Below the pieces are notes generated by a model. That model did no database searches and was not told where the DNA came from. It saw only the letters and a list, made by a program, of their open reading frames with translations. A stretch of 64,000 nucleotides of DNA, from contig RPFO01000059.1 of assembly GCA_009746045.1 (NCBI GenBank), positions 2,676,568 to 2,740,567 on the forward strand, read 5' to 3'. Each line of letters opens with the position of its first letter. Position 1 is the first letter of the stretch. Shown here piece after piece: positions 1-10,426 of this stretch. The stretch is from Mesostigma viride (taxonomy: Eukaryota; Streptophyta; Mesostigmatophyceae; Mesostigmatales; Mesostigmataceae). A program made the translations under genes and the position numbers.

Positions 1-48
1 TCACCCAATCAGTCATCAAGCTCAAAGCTCCAACTGGAATTGCTCAAC

Positions 49-3000
49 TCACACAGAGGAGCTCATCAGCTTGTAAAGAAGCTTATATTGCTCAGCAGAC
101 TTGTGAGGCAACTTGGTCAAGGCATCAGCAGGATTCTCAGAACCTGGAAGATGTTGAATATCCACCAGACCTGCCAACTCCTTCAACAGGAGATAATCCA
201 GATCTCTGCTTCTGGCCAACTGCTTGTGCACAAACTGGACCATACCCATGTTATCTGAAAGGATCAAGGTTTCCAGCTGAAGAGTATGAGGAGTCACTGA
301 AGCCATAGCTAGCAACAGCTCCTTGATGTACAAACTAGACTGAATCCCTTCACAAATGGCTCTGCACTCAGAGACATCTGAACTCACAGCAACCCTTCTT
401 TGAAGACGACTGTACCAGGCCACAAGACTAGGCCTATGTTGCTGAAGCACAAACAAGCCAGCTGACCTGCCTCTGACCTTAGAAACTTGCCTGCTATCCA
501 TGGAGCTATCAACATAGATATCCAAGGAAAATGGCAAAGACAAATCTATCCCAGCTAAAGTAATACCAGGAGACTTGTTAACATGTGCAATAATCTGGGA
601 AGGCTCCTCCAGAATTAGCACATCATCAGGGGATCTGCTATGGACCATCATGTCAGGCCCACAAATGCTGCCATACCAGGCCAACTTGCCTTTCAGCTCA
701 GGTGCAATGGATGACGTCATGACCTCTGGAACAGATTGAAGAATGGTACTCTTGTAGTCATTGCCCGCCTGCAGCTTAATCAGCCACTGACTCCCCTCCT
801 GAACCAATGTAGCCTGCATTCCACAGAACGTGACAGCCTCTCCAGGCTTCTGCCACAATTCTTTTCCCAAAGGAAATGCATCATTAATGATGGGCACAAA
901 CTGACTCAACCACTTAGTGGGAGCAATCAAGTGCAAGTCATCACCATGCAGGCTAGCATACACAGGTAAATCATGCCACCTACCCAGCAATAAACATGGG
1001 TCCACAGATGACACCTTCAACCCACAGTGTTTAGTCAAGAAGTCTTCCAAGGTGAGCCTCCAAATGATGGGACTGGACCTGAGACCTTCTAGACCCTTCA
1101 GAATCAGCAGGTAGCTAGACTGGAGCTCTGCCTGCCAGGCTACAGGAACTGGCACATGAAATGGAGTTTCACAATGCCACACCTGCTGAGCCACACTGGG
1201 ATCACCCTTCAGAAATGCTCTCTTGAAATCTAGCAGAACTGAAGACACATCAGCACCCTGGTTCAGCATACCGACATACAGGCACAATAAAATACGCCAT
1301 GTATCATGTAGCATCCCAGGTGTATACAACTCCTCGCCCAGAAGATCCCCAGTACCACGGTATTCATTAAGAACTGGACGCACATGGGGAACAGACACCC
1401 CCTCCACCTCCTTCCGCTTGATGACGAATCTGAGCTTCAACCGTGTACTGTATGGAGGAACTTCATTCACAGGCTGACAGCAGTCAAACTGCAACCACTC
1501 CTCTAGGGCCTTGGCAAATGCTAGCCTCCAGGCCTCAAACATCAGAGGAGAACTCATTTCCTGGACAAGCTGATCATAGCTAAGAGGAGAATGAGCAGCC
1601 AGTGATCTCTTAGTAATACCAATACTGCTAGGATGAAGAGCAGCTGGCATCACAAGACTGGAAGCCACAGGAATCTGATCCTCAGGCCACTGCACATTCC
1701 TGATCGCTTTCACAGAGAAAAAATTAAGATTCAGGGCCCTGAAGTTAGTCAGTGGAATGCTACCCCAACCCTTACGAATAAGGCTATGAGATACAACCAC
1801 AACTCCAGGGGTGCAAAGAAAATTCTGACCCAAAATGATAGGGCCATCGTAATCTTCTAGCACTAGGAAGGAAACATCTACACCCATAAATGGTAAGATG
1901 ATTTCTCCTACCACTTTCATATGAACCCTGCCACTAAAGTCAGACACCCAGGAACAGCTAGACTCGCCAATCTGCCGCTGCCCTGTATGCTGAGACCCCA
2001 TGATTGAGACCTCTGCATTGGTATCTACTTCTAGTGCAGTGCACTCGGACTCCCCCAACTGGCTGAGCTTGGACACCCGAGGCTTTTGCTTGGCTTTTTG
2101 CATAGCCAGCACCACATCTTTCAGGCCCACACCTCTATGCTTAGTGAGGCTAGAGGGGACCACATCTGCCTGCTCTAAATCTGGAAAGTTAACCGGTCCA
2201 GGGGTCTGGCCAGGACTTACCCGGGGATTACTTCCAGCCGGAACGTGATGATCAGGGATGACGTCATGACCAACTGGCAAGGTTGTCACATCAGGAGTTA
2301 CTGCCTCTGCTTCAGCACCCCTTAGACGTACATATGACCACGACAGACGGTGCACATTCTGGGGAGGATCCTCCATCTTCACCCAGCACTTGTGCCCAGC
2401 TAGTTCCACCCTGGTCACTACTCCAGGGTGCCAGCTACCACGCTTGCCTGCAAGCTTGGGCTCTTTCCACACAATTACCCTCTGGCCAACAACAGGTTTC
2501 AGAACACTCCAGCCCTTGTCTTTCTGCCTCAACTTGGCAAACTTGAACATAAGGCTATCTTTCCAGGCTTGCTCAACCTCAGTAGGGAGCTCCCGAAGAT
2601 GCAATGATAATGGAGTCACAGGGACCTCTCCAACATACATGGGTGCCCTGACATTCAATCTGTCCTCAACTGACCTTAACCAGGCCGTCTTGATAATAGC
2701 TGGAACCAATCTTGGAATCTTCTTCTCCGTCAGCAGAATAGTCTTGAGCTCTCTGATTGTCCTCTCCACCACGCCTTGACTGCCATGGGACTCCCTGTGT
2801 ACAACAAATAACTCAGGGAGGTCTTCATGCCCCATGCAGCACTCAAATTCTAAATCACACTGCAGCTGGATCACTGGTTTCATTCTGGATCTGATAGCCT
2901 GGAGCCCAGCCACCAAACATGGCTTAGATTTGTCTTGCAACAGCTCCAGCACCTTGTACTTGGTGTATCTGTCAACACCCACCAACAAAATCAGTTTCCT

Positions 3001-3642
3001 GATTTCTTGGATATCACATTGTACATATCCAGGCTGCAACACAGGTTGTCTGACATGAGACTTCTTAGGCTTGGGAGCAACCAGCCTACAGGAACAAGCC
3101 TCAGCAACCTGCTTTACTGCATTAAACAAAGATGTCCCTCCCAGCCTCCTTGCAAACTGGAGTGCCTGGGCAGCATGACCAAACATATGATGCAATCTCA
3201 ATGCAATGTTTGACACAAGAGACATTTTATTAAATACAGGTGAGGTGCTTGGAACAGCACTCTCTCTTACAACCAAGCTCCCCATTGCATCATTCAGGCC
3301 ATCAGCCTCATCCTCCTCCTCTAAAGGAGCTTCCTGCCCTAAGGCAGGACTTCCACGCTCCAACATTGAAGGAGTACGCAAACTACCTCCAAGAGCCATG
3401 TGGGAACGTTGTTGCCTTGTGGTAACTGCTTTCACCATGGTGACGTGGGAAGACCCAGTCACTACCCCATTGTGTTCTTCCTCCATGGATGCACCCTCAA
3501 CCTGTGCAGGGGGACTCTCAACCTTAAGCGGGAGACTCTCAACCTGTGCAGGGAGCAAATCAACTTCATCCAGAGTAATGGGGGGGTCACTCTTAGCCCC
3601 CTCCCTGGCGGACCCTAGCAAGCCCAGGGAAGGCTGAGCCTG
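49..3642 (-). CDS. pol: Co-1 pol: integrase, protease-like domain, reverse transcriptase, RNase H
   Basis: About 1,190 residues. Numbering below starts at a TTG codon at 3621; there is no good ATG, and the frame is open up to 3642, where it overlaps the end of the zinc-knuckle frame by 28 bases, so entry by -1 frameshifting is likely. Seen in order: GAG-pre-integrase-like H/C region (about 143-178, HHMFGH then CSCR); integrase core D203, D256, E286; aspartic-protease-like segment with DTN at 533-535 and ILGQNFL at 596-602; RT with LLDFKRAF (D798) and HGDD at 892-895; copia-type RNase H with D1038, E1085, D1123 and a terminal NPADALTK. In Ty1/copia elements PR precedes INT; here it follows. 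The HGDD motif replaces YxDD. The frame has no internal stop, so it may be functional. Confidence 0.85.
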   Translation of the reverse strand, partial: QAQPSLGLLGSAREGAKSDPPITLDEVDLLPAQVESLPLKVESPPAQVEGASMEEEHNGVVTGSSHVTMVKAVTTRQQRSHMALGGSLRTPSMLERGSPALGQEAPLEEEDEADGLNDAMGSLVVRESAVPSTSPVFNKMSLVSNIALRLHHMFGHAAQALQFARRLGGTSLFNAVKQVAEACSCRLVAPKPKKSHVRQPVLQPGYVQCDIQEIRKLILLVGVDRYTKYKVLELLQDKSKPCLVAGLQAIRSRMKPVIQLQCDLEFECCMGHEDLPELFVVHRESHGSQGVVERTIRELKTILLTEKKIPRLVPAIIKTAWLRSVEDRLNVRAPMYVGEVPVTPLSLHLRELPTEVEQAWKDSLMFKFAKLRQKDKGWSVLKPVVGQRVIVWKEPKLAGKRGSWHPGVVTRVELAGHKCWVKMEDPPQNVHRLSWSYVRLRGAEAEAVTPDVTTLPVGHDVIPDHHVPAGSNPRVSPGQTPGPVNFPDLEQADVVPSSLTKHRGVGLKDVVLAMQKAKQKPRVSKLSQLGESECTALEVDTNAEVSIMGSQHTGQRQIGESSCSWVSDFSGRVHMKVVGEIILPFMGVDVSFLVLEDYDGPIILGQNFLCTPGVVVVSHSLIRKGWGSIPLTNFRALNLNFFSVKAIRNVQWPEDQIPVASSLVMPAALHPSSIGITKRSLAAHSPLSYDQLVQEMSSPLMFEAWRLAFAKALEEWLQFDCCQPVNEVPPYSTRLKLRFVIKRKEVEGVSVPHVRPVLNEYRGTGDLLGEELYTPGMLHDTWRILLCLYVGMLNQGADVSSVLLDFKRAFLKGDPSVAQQVWHCETPFHVPVPVAWQAELQSSYLLILKGLEGLRSSPIIWRLTLEDFLTKHCGLKVSSVDPCLLLGRWHDLPVYASLHGDDLHLIAPTKWLSQFVPIINDAFPLGKELWQKPGEAVTFCGMQATLVQEGSQWLIKLQAGNDYKSTILQSVPEVMTSSIAPELKGKLAWYGSICGPDMMVHSRSPDDVLILEEPSQIIAHVNKSPGITLAGIDLSLPFSLDIYVDSSMDSRQVSKVRGRSAGLFVLQQHRPSLVAWYSRLQRRVAVSSDVSECRAICEGIQSSLYIKELLLAMASVTPHTLQLETLILSDNMGMVQFVHKQLARSRDLDYLLLKELAGLVDIQHLPGSENPADALTKLPHKSAEQYKLLYKLMSSSV

Positions 3643-4690
3643 TCAGGTTGGGTTGTTATACCCCCTTGGCCCCTTTGCTTACGCCAGCTAGGGCAGTCCT
3701 TACGGATGTGGCCCTGCTGGTGACAGAAATAACATGTGATACGAGGTGTCCCCACCCCAGGTGGTCCCCGCTGGGACCCCACCCTGTTGAAATCAAATCT
3801 GGGACGCTGAGCCGCTGGCTGCTCCTGGGAAGGACCTCCACGACGCTTGAAGCCACTGAAGCCCTTGGCCTGGAAGCCCCCCGCTTGGAAGGCCCTGACC
3901 TTGGTGGACCATAACCGTTGGAGGGCTGCCCCCCCCATTGGTTGCCCTTGACCTTGGGAACACTGCCCCCTGCTGCAGCTGCCACATCCACCTTATCCTT
4001 CTCCTTCTGCTTCTCCCTGGCCTTGTCTGCCTCCTTCTTGCCTCCCACATACTTGCCCCTGAAATAATCCTTGATCTTGGCCACCATAGCAGCCCAGGTG
4101 GTGCATGTACGCATGTGCACCTGCAGGTTATCCAAGGTGACCTCATCCAATCCCAGGCTACCTAGGAAATCATCCATGGCAATCTCATCTGACACTACAT
4201 ACCCCTTGCCAGCACAATTGTGCCTGAGCTCCTGAAAATCCTCAAATGCCTGCAGAATCAGACCCTCAGCCTTGAAATCAATGTACTCCTTCTTCCAAAA
4301 GGAGCCATCACTAGCCCTCTTATCATCTAGGAACACCTCAAACTCAGCTATAAAAACATCCCAGGAATCTCCATCCTCAAACTTGTCATTTACATACTTC
4401 TGCACCCTCTTGGGACACTTAAGAAGGTACTGTGACATACACAGCACCTGCAGAGGATTGTTACCATTATACAAGCCCTTATATCCCTTAAGGTGCCTAA
4501 TGGTAATATCCTTATCCTTAACAGTCCAGTGCTCCTTGAGACTGGGAAGCTGGTTAAGAATAGCAAAGCCCTCCTGGGCCTTGGCTCTGCGGGGCTGCTC
4601 TGCTGCTGCTGGACGATTAAAATTCTGATTAAAATTCTGACCCCGCAGCATTTGTTCGCCGCGTATCTCGCCGTCTTCCAAACCCTGCAT
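3615..4690 (-). CDS. gag: Co-1 gag (capsid-like plus zinc knuckle), frame change near 3900
   Basis: The N-terminal part, read from ATG 4690 (a TTG at 4714 also lies in frame), is a capsid-like region with no stop. The nucleocapsid part is in the -1 frame (3615-3938) and holds one CCHC zinc knuckle, CYFCHQQGHIRKDC, at about 3693-3734. A basic, G/P-rich linker lies at the frame change. The same -1 relation between capsid and knuckle frames occurs in Co-2 (change near 14385). This favours a programmed shift or an ancestral lesion over an isolated error, but I see no textbook slippery heptamer. The homologous core in Co-2 (about 14450-15000) shares AF-DF-LR and GKYVGGK patterns. Confidence 0.7.
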
Positions 4691-4840
4691 GGTCGCTGCG
4701 AATGCCGATGACAACTGTCGATGCCGATGCCGATGCTGAAGAAAGAATACTGCTGGGGAATTAATAAATTAATCCCTTAAGCTCTGGAACCAAGAAAAAA
4801 ATTTTCCTGAATTAATTCTCTGTTAATTATAACAGAAAAT

Positions 4841-5404
4841 TTAATCCAGCCGCATATCGTCGCGCGGAAACTGCAATACGTTATCCAAAATCTGCTGCAC
4901 AATACTCGGATATAAATCAGGAAGCCCCTCGCTGTTTTCACCTGGCTCCTCAGCGTTTGATTGCCGCTGAATCGAAGCAGCGACGTTTATGATACCGTCG
5001 ACTGACGACGCCCACCCGTTGTTGCTAACCGGAACTGCGACAGCCGGAAGAGTCGCCGAAATTCCAGACCACGCTGTCGCCAACGCCAGAACACCCAAGC
5101 CGTAGGTGCGAAGCGCCGAAATTACTTGAGCTTGCTCGTCTGATCCCGAAGCTGCAAGCCTTCGGAAAATATGGGAATTTTCCGACAGGATTTCCAAATC
5201 TTGAGTAAGGTCGTCGACGAACTGATGCAGATCGTTAGAAACTGGCGGCCGGCTGACGAGCGCTTGAGACAGCGAAGGTTGAACAGCACGCGAATGCAGC
5301 GCAGCAGTTGACGCCGTACGTTGAACGTTGAAATTAAAACCTGAAGACGATGGAGCCGACGCACGCTCGGGAGATGGCTCACGATATTCACGCGTGTTTC
5401 CCAT
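4841..5404 (-). CDS. Co-1 pre-gag ORF, unknown function
   Basis: 187 residues from ATG 5404; a GTG at 5437 would extend it by 11. It ends about 150 bases before gag and lies between the 5' LTR and gag, where copia elements normally have only a short leader. I do not recognise a family. A block near its middle reads RPPV-x5-QFVDD-x3-D-x-EIL. The pre-gag ORF of Co-2 has a clearly related block (RPPV, QFVDD, ED, IL with the same spacing), so this is a conserved protein of the element family. The rest is S/A-rich with no membrane segment or signal peptide that I can see. A structural or RNA-binding role is only a guess. Confidence 0.6.
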   Translation of the reverse strand: MGNTREYREPSPERASAPSSSGFNFNVQRTASTAALHSRAVQPSLSQALVSRPPVSNDLHQFVDDLTQDLEILSENSHIFRRLAASGSDEQAQVISALRTYGLGVLALATAWSGISATLPAVAVPVSNNGWASSVDGIINVAASIQRQSNAEEPGENSEGLPDLYPSIVQQILDNVLQFPRDDMRLD

Positions 5405-5485
5405 ATAATGGAAAAACACCGTAAAAATTGCCGACACCAGAAATCAATGCCGTAATCAGTAGATTACGAACTCGCTTGTAATTCG

Positions 5486-6564
5486 AGTTAACGAAACTGT
5501 GGCTGAACTGTGGTTCAGCCTGCACTGATTAATATCTACAGAGGAAGTAGTTATATTAATCAATAGGTTTACGTTGCTGGTTATGGCTACCAGCACAGAA
5601 CGCACGAGGCACGTGAGAACCGTCGCCGAAGGTGCGAGGACACAGGTGCAGGGAAAGTGGTGCTACCAAGTGGCAGCGTCCTGCTCGTTATATACTAATT
5701 GTGACGCAGTCACATCCAGATGACTGATAGGACAGATCATCTCACAATATTGCTGTCCTTCACTCTGGACCAGCAGATCTCGACTCGTTATCCATAAATA
5801 GTCACATCAGTGTCCTGTCGCACAAGTCCTGTCACTATTTGTTACGTCTAATCAATAGCATTGAATAGACCGCAGTGTCGGAGACTAAATGTCCTATCGT
5901 ACACTGTGACAAGACGTCGTATGCCACGCGTCACTTGAAGAACCACCGTAGAATCACTGAATCCAAGTAGAATGTAGTAGAACAGTATCTTGCTCACATC
6001 TCGAGCAATACTCATCAGAATGAACCCGTTTCTGGATTGTAGTAACCGGAAGTAGAATCTCTACAAGCCAAGTAGCTTAGTAGAATAATATTGCTTGCCA
6101 GGCAATATTAACTGTAGTCTCTTCGAGTCTCTCGTTAGTGGCCTTCGTGTTTCTCCCTTTCCTTGGGAGCAAGGCCGGTAGCATGTCATGGAGCGCTGCC
6201 TAACTGCGGGCTCGTGAGCATGGAGTGCATCGATATTGAGACTATCAACGTGTTGTAATTGTATAAACTTTCTCAATAAACTCCGCATGTGCGGCTTCAT
6301 CATCAGACTGTGCAAAGTATGTGTTTTGAAAGCATTATTCTATAGCAGGGGAGGCAATAAGGTGGTTATCAGGCACGAGGGACAGATCCTTGTCCTCGGC
6401 TGAGAGCCCTCCTTTCTTTACTCATGGGACAGGTCCTCGCCCACCCCACAGGGCATGCAGTTAAGGCAGGCACATCAGCTCAGCTCATTTGGGTTTTACC
6501 AAATTAAGCTGAGTGGCCAGCCGCCATGGTGGCGCCGGAGATTGTGGCACGCAGACGCGACATG
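5486..6564 (-). repeat. Co-1 5' LTR and adjoining unresolved sequence
   Basis: The internal edge is AGTTAACG at 5486, the same edge as the Co-2 LTRs, preceded on the plus strand by TTGTAATTCG, which matches Co-2 (TTGTAATTTG). No coding signal. About 440-720 bp probably belong to the LTR. The remainder up to 6564, including a CCATGG-containing stretch at 6520-6545, I cannot assign. The junction with Gy-A integrase is at 6564/6565. Confidence 0.5.
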
Positions 6565-8908
6565 TATACATTATTGAGGTATAGGCGTGCGCAATCACGT
6601 GCGGTGAGTTCTAAAGGACACGGCACGAGATGGCACATACGAGTAAAACGATCTATGAACACAAGGATCTGGGCATTGCCCCTCTCATTCTTTCTAAAAG
6701 GTCCTACAAAATCCATCATGATAGAATCCCAAGGCATGATGGGGTCAGGCAAGGTCCTAGGTTCTGCTATCTGTCCTACATTATTGGGTTTCATTTCCTG
6801 GCAAGATTGACAAGTTCTGACATACTCATCTACATCCTTATAAAGGGAAGGCCAGTAATAAGAGCGGGCTACTAGGTCCCGTACCCGTTTACCACCCTGA
6901 TGAGCAGCTAAGTCATGCAACTCAAAGAGCAAGGAGGAGCGACAGATAGGAGGGACATACAGGCGCCATTGAGGGGGAGAATCTGCTATCTGCACATATA
7001 AAAACCCACCTACACATTTACAAGGGTGCTTGCCTAATTGTTGGGGATGTGCAGCAATGGCAGCTAATGCTTCCGGCTCAGTGGCCGTAAATCTACTAAT
7101 AAGGCGTTCAAGATCAGAGGTAGGCATCGCTACAGAAGTATCCAGAACAGGTTTAAAGAGATCTCCTACCGCCTTGCCAAAGAGAAGGGGAGGTCCTAGA
7201 GGGACTACGTTTTCATAAGACTTTCCTGACCTAGTCGCTATATGGCTAAGCGGTATAGAAATTTTATTTTTCCCCTCCCGGCCCCCCCACCGAGGCCACG
7301 GGAAGGGCCTCACACGGGAGAGAGAGTCCTACGTGAGAAAGGAGATCAGGCATGCGAACAGCTGTATGAAAGAGGTAGGCATAGGATTCATCATCAGGTA
7401 GTTCACCATAAGGGGTTACACCCATAGTAGTAGGAACTAGAGTAGTATTGAGAACATCAAGGTCCTCGAAGAAGGAATAGTCTGCACGACGAGAGAGTGC
7501 ATCTGGTACTATGTTATCTACACCCTTGACATACTGAAGTTTAAAAGGGGAAAACTGTGCTAAAAATTCCATCCAGCGCGCTTGCCGAGGGGTAAGGTTG
7601 GGTTGGGAGAGAAGATGGGTAAGGGGACGATGATCCGTTTGGATAACTAACCTATAAGGATCTAGCTCACAGGGTTCATTCAGGCAGACATCAAATTGAG
7701 CCCCTTTAAGAAAGTGCTGCCACGCGTGGCAACAATACACCACCGCTAAGAGTTCCTGCTGGTGTACGGGATAGTTACGCTCCGCAGGGAGCATTGTCCT
7801 AGAGATATACTCAATTGGCTGTAAGCCCTGACCCTGATCCTGGAGAAGGACGCCCCCTATAGCTACTTTACTAGCATCTGTAGCTACCACAAAGGGTTTA
7901 GTAGTATCCGGTAGGATGAGTACAGGAGGGGAAAGGAGTAGGGATTTTAGACACTGAAAAGCCGACTGACATTCACTACTCCAAACAAAGGGGATATCCT
8001 TCTTTAATAAATGATTAATAGGGGCTGCTATGGTTGCGAAACGCGGGATAAAACGCCTATAGTAAGAAGCAATTCCTAGGAAACTACGTACACCTTTAAC
8101 GTCGGTAGGAGTAGGCCATTCCTGAATTGACTTAGTTTTATCCGGGTCGGTAGCGACCCCGGCATCTGACAGAACGTGCCCTAAAAATGGGACACTCCTA
8201 CCCGAACGCACTTTAGCACGGCGCGCCCACAAAGAATTTTCAGCCATTATTTCTAATACTTTCTTTAAATCACGTAGGTGCGTTTCAAAATCGGGAGAGT
8301 AAATAAGAATATCATCTAAGTAAGCTTGAGCACAAGAACGGTCATGCTCAGATAAAGAAACAGAGGAGAAGGAAGGTTCCTTTAAATCAGAGGACACCTG
8401 AGGAAGATGAGAATTTCCCATAACAGGTCTAAGCACTTCATTCATTAACATTTGAAAAGAGGCAGGCGAGTTACAGAGTCCCATAGCCGCTACTCTAAAC
8501 TGGTAATGACCAAAAGGGGTAGCAAAGGCGGTTTTATGGCAATCCTCAGGAGCTATCCGCAACTGCCAAAAACCATCCGCACAATCCAGTACTGTGAAAC
8601 AAGTGGAACCTTTAACCTTATTAAATATATCATCAATACGAGGTAGAGGGTATTTAGACTTCACAGTAATATCATTCAACTTCCTATAATCAGTAACTAG
8701 GCGAAACTTGCCATTTGGCTTAGGAACTAACAGGACACCAGCTGAGTAGGGAGAGTTACTAGGCTCTATCAATCCTGCTTCTAAATATGACACTACAATC
8801 TGTTTTAGTTCCTTTAACTCGGTAGGGCCCATTCTATACATCGGAGAGTTCGTAGGAACTGCACCGTCCTTGATAACTACACGGTGTAAAACAGAACGAG
8901 GAGGAGGA
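6565..8908 (-). pseudogene. pol: Gy-A pol, RT-RNase H and N-terminal integrase part
   Basis: Homologous to the Gy-B and Gy-C pol. RT shows a VLDCADGFW motif and YLDDILIYS; RNase H shows ATDAS and a downstream TDHRPLTHLL; INT shows the H..H..C..C zinc region (HDLAAHQGG then CQSCQEMK) and the first catalytic Asp (SIMMDFVGPF). The frame shifts near 7270-7290, where a C-rich run (with an additional GG relative to Gy-B) joins RNase H to INT. The protein is cut off at LYLNNVY at 6565, and the 5' side is interrupted by Co-2. Both breaks make it non-functional. Confidence 0.88.
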
Positions 8909-8913
8909 TAAGA
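8909..8913. repeat. Target-site duplication of Co-2 (TAAGA), left copy
   Basis: TAAGA occurs at 8909-8913 and again at 17037-17041. The uninterrupted sequence in Gy-B (around 34150) has a single TAAGA at the same point, so the 5-bp duplication and the insertion point are exact. Confidence 0.95.
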
Positions 8914-9619
8914 AGTTAACGTTCCTAGCACACGCAATGTGAAGGATATTTGAAGGATATGGTTGCAATGCAGCAATGTGTGAATATGGTTGGAAACGGA
9001 GCTTTGTTAAAATTGGATAATGTTACAGCGCTCACACACTTGAGGCTTGTACACGCGCTTGCCAAGTCAAGGCACAACACGTGAGGCGGGCTCGCAAGAG
9101 ATCTTCAATTGGCACTAGCCTATTGTTTATATACTTGTGCACTGTGCTTGCTAGTCCTGAGCAGCCTAGAAGGCATGCTCAGTAATAACACCCCCGGTAC
9201 AGTATTCACTACCTGTACAGCGCCCAGTTCCTATACAGTAGGTCTGCCATACAGGCACAGTGACCACAGAGCGCAGTCCACAGTGACTATTGCATCTGCA
9301 CCTAGAAGTCCAGGACTAAGCCTGCGGTACCAACAGACCACAGGTTAAGGTTCCTATTTCCTGCGTACGACGTATTAATCCAATACCGTCGTAGGTACAG
9401 CACCTAATTCCTGTCAGCCCAGGAATTACTGTCGACCCCATATGCGTCGGCAAATATTCACGTCCGACTTAGAAGAACAGCCGGCTCGCGCTCGCGCGCG
9501 ACCGGGAAGTCGGAACGCCATAACTTTCTTGATACTTGTCGGAATGAACTCGTTCCGGTGCCGCTGGAATCGCAGAGATATGCCGAATCAGGATCACGCC
9601 AATGCGCTTGGCGTTAACT
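8914..9619 (-). repeat. Co-2 3' LTR (706 bp)
   Basis: Nearly identical to 16341-17036. It has an extra 11 bp near 8940 (a tandem copy of TTTGAAGGATA-like sequence) and lacks one base near 9442. Those two indels account exactly for 706 versus 696 bp. Termini AGTTAACG/CGTTAACT form an 8-bp inverted repeat rather than the usual TG..CA. Confidence 0.95.
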
Positions 9620-10426
9620 CCAATCCTTTCTTTTCTTGAGCTGTAGCAGCTCACACAAGTCTACATACAAACACACACAATGGGTACTGGACATCCTCCC
9701 CGACTACAAGTCACAACCCACTGGGCATGACAGCCAGCTTGGATTCCTGGACATCCTCCCCGACTACAAGTCACAACCCACTGGGCATGACAGTCAGCTT
9801 GGATTCCTTATTATATGTACATAGCACCCATACTGGTTCAGGAGCACAAACAAATTACAATGAGTCCCTATCCCTTCACGGGAGGCTCGTTGTGTTACCC
9901 ATGTACAAGAGGTTGGCCAACTGTGGCAGCCCATAGGTGTTCAGCTAAGAACTTGAGAAGTATGTACAACCTTCAGGACCTTAGGCGAAACCCCACAGAT
10001 CACCCACAACAGCTCATCAGAAAACATTGCTGACCCCCAGACGGGAGTCGGCGCCGGTCTGCTGCCCCTTATCGAACCAGACACAACATCTACGCGAAGC
10101 ACATGCAAAACACAAGCTCCCATACTCGTTCCAACCGTGGAAAATCAGGGGACCTGTCGCCACCTCACCAGCATGGTGGATGGGTCAGCCAGTCCGTGAA
10201 ACTCCGCCTTAAGACGGCACCAGGGAATCGAACCCCGCCCACAAACCACAGATCTGGGGAAACCTCAGACTGAGATGAAAACCCCAGATAGACATCTCTC
10301 CATCAGAGACAATGTCAGACATTCCCACACCAGAGACATGTCTCACCCCTCAAGGTGTGCTCAGGATTATGTACAATCAAGCTCCCAGCCTGATATCCAG
10401 AGACTTAAGCACCCAGCTCTCAGCTT
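9620..10426 (-). other. Co-2 3' untranslated region with polypurine tract
   Basis: About 800 bp between the pol stop and the 3' LTR. On the minus strand a purine run (AAGAAAAGAAAGGATTGG, 9621-9638) lies directly before the LTR and is the likely plus-strand primer. A 60-bp direct tandem duplication lies at 9688-9807. A minus-strand GGTTCGATTCC (10224-10234) matches the tRNA/Pol III B-box consensus, but I find no A box. No convincing ORF. Confidence 0.75.
9688..9807. repeat. Tandem duplication, 2 x 60 bp
   Basis: Units 9688-9747 and 9748-9807 are identical except for one C/T difference (9734 versus 9794). Each contains TCCCCGACTACAAGTCACAA. A recent duplication in the Co-2 3' UTR. Confidence 0.95.

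Larger units (their letters stand above)
1..6564 (-). mobile_element. Co-1: copia-like LTR retrotransposon, 3' end outside window
   Basis: Minus-strand retroelement with, in transcript order, a 5' LTR beginning at 5486 on its internal side, a pre-gag ORF, gag with a zinc knuckle, and pol. It is a diverged sister of Co-2: both share the LTR edge AGTTAACG, a matching stretch just inside it (TTGTAATT next to the LTR), the extra pre-gag ORF and the same unusual pol layout. Its 3' LTR lies left of base 1. It abuts Gy-A integrase sequence, which resumes at 6565, so it or a neighbouring insert interrupts Gy-A. The outer LTR edge is not resolved: I find no CGTTAACT-like end at 6564, so 6123-6564 could belong to a further unrecognised insert. 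Confidence 0.8.

Noticed and set aside
4780-4797. TGGTTCCAGAGC as Co-1 primer site
   Set aside because: Resembles a tRNA complement but lies about 690 bp from the LTR edge, beyond the pre-gag ORF; likely chance.
9109-9348. 79-residue ORF repeated at 16525-16764
   Set aside because: Lies in the Co-2 LTR and is duplicated only because the LTR is; no features.
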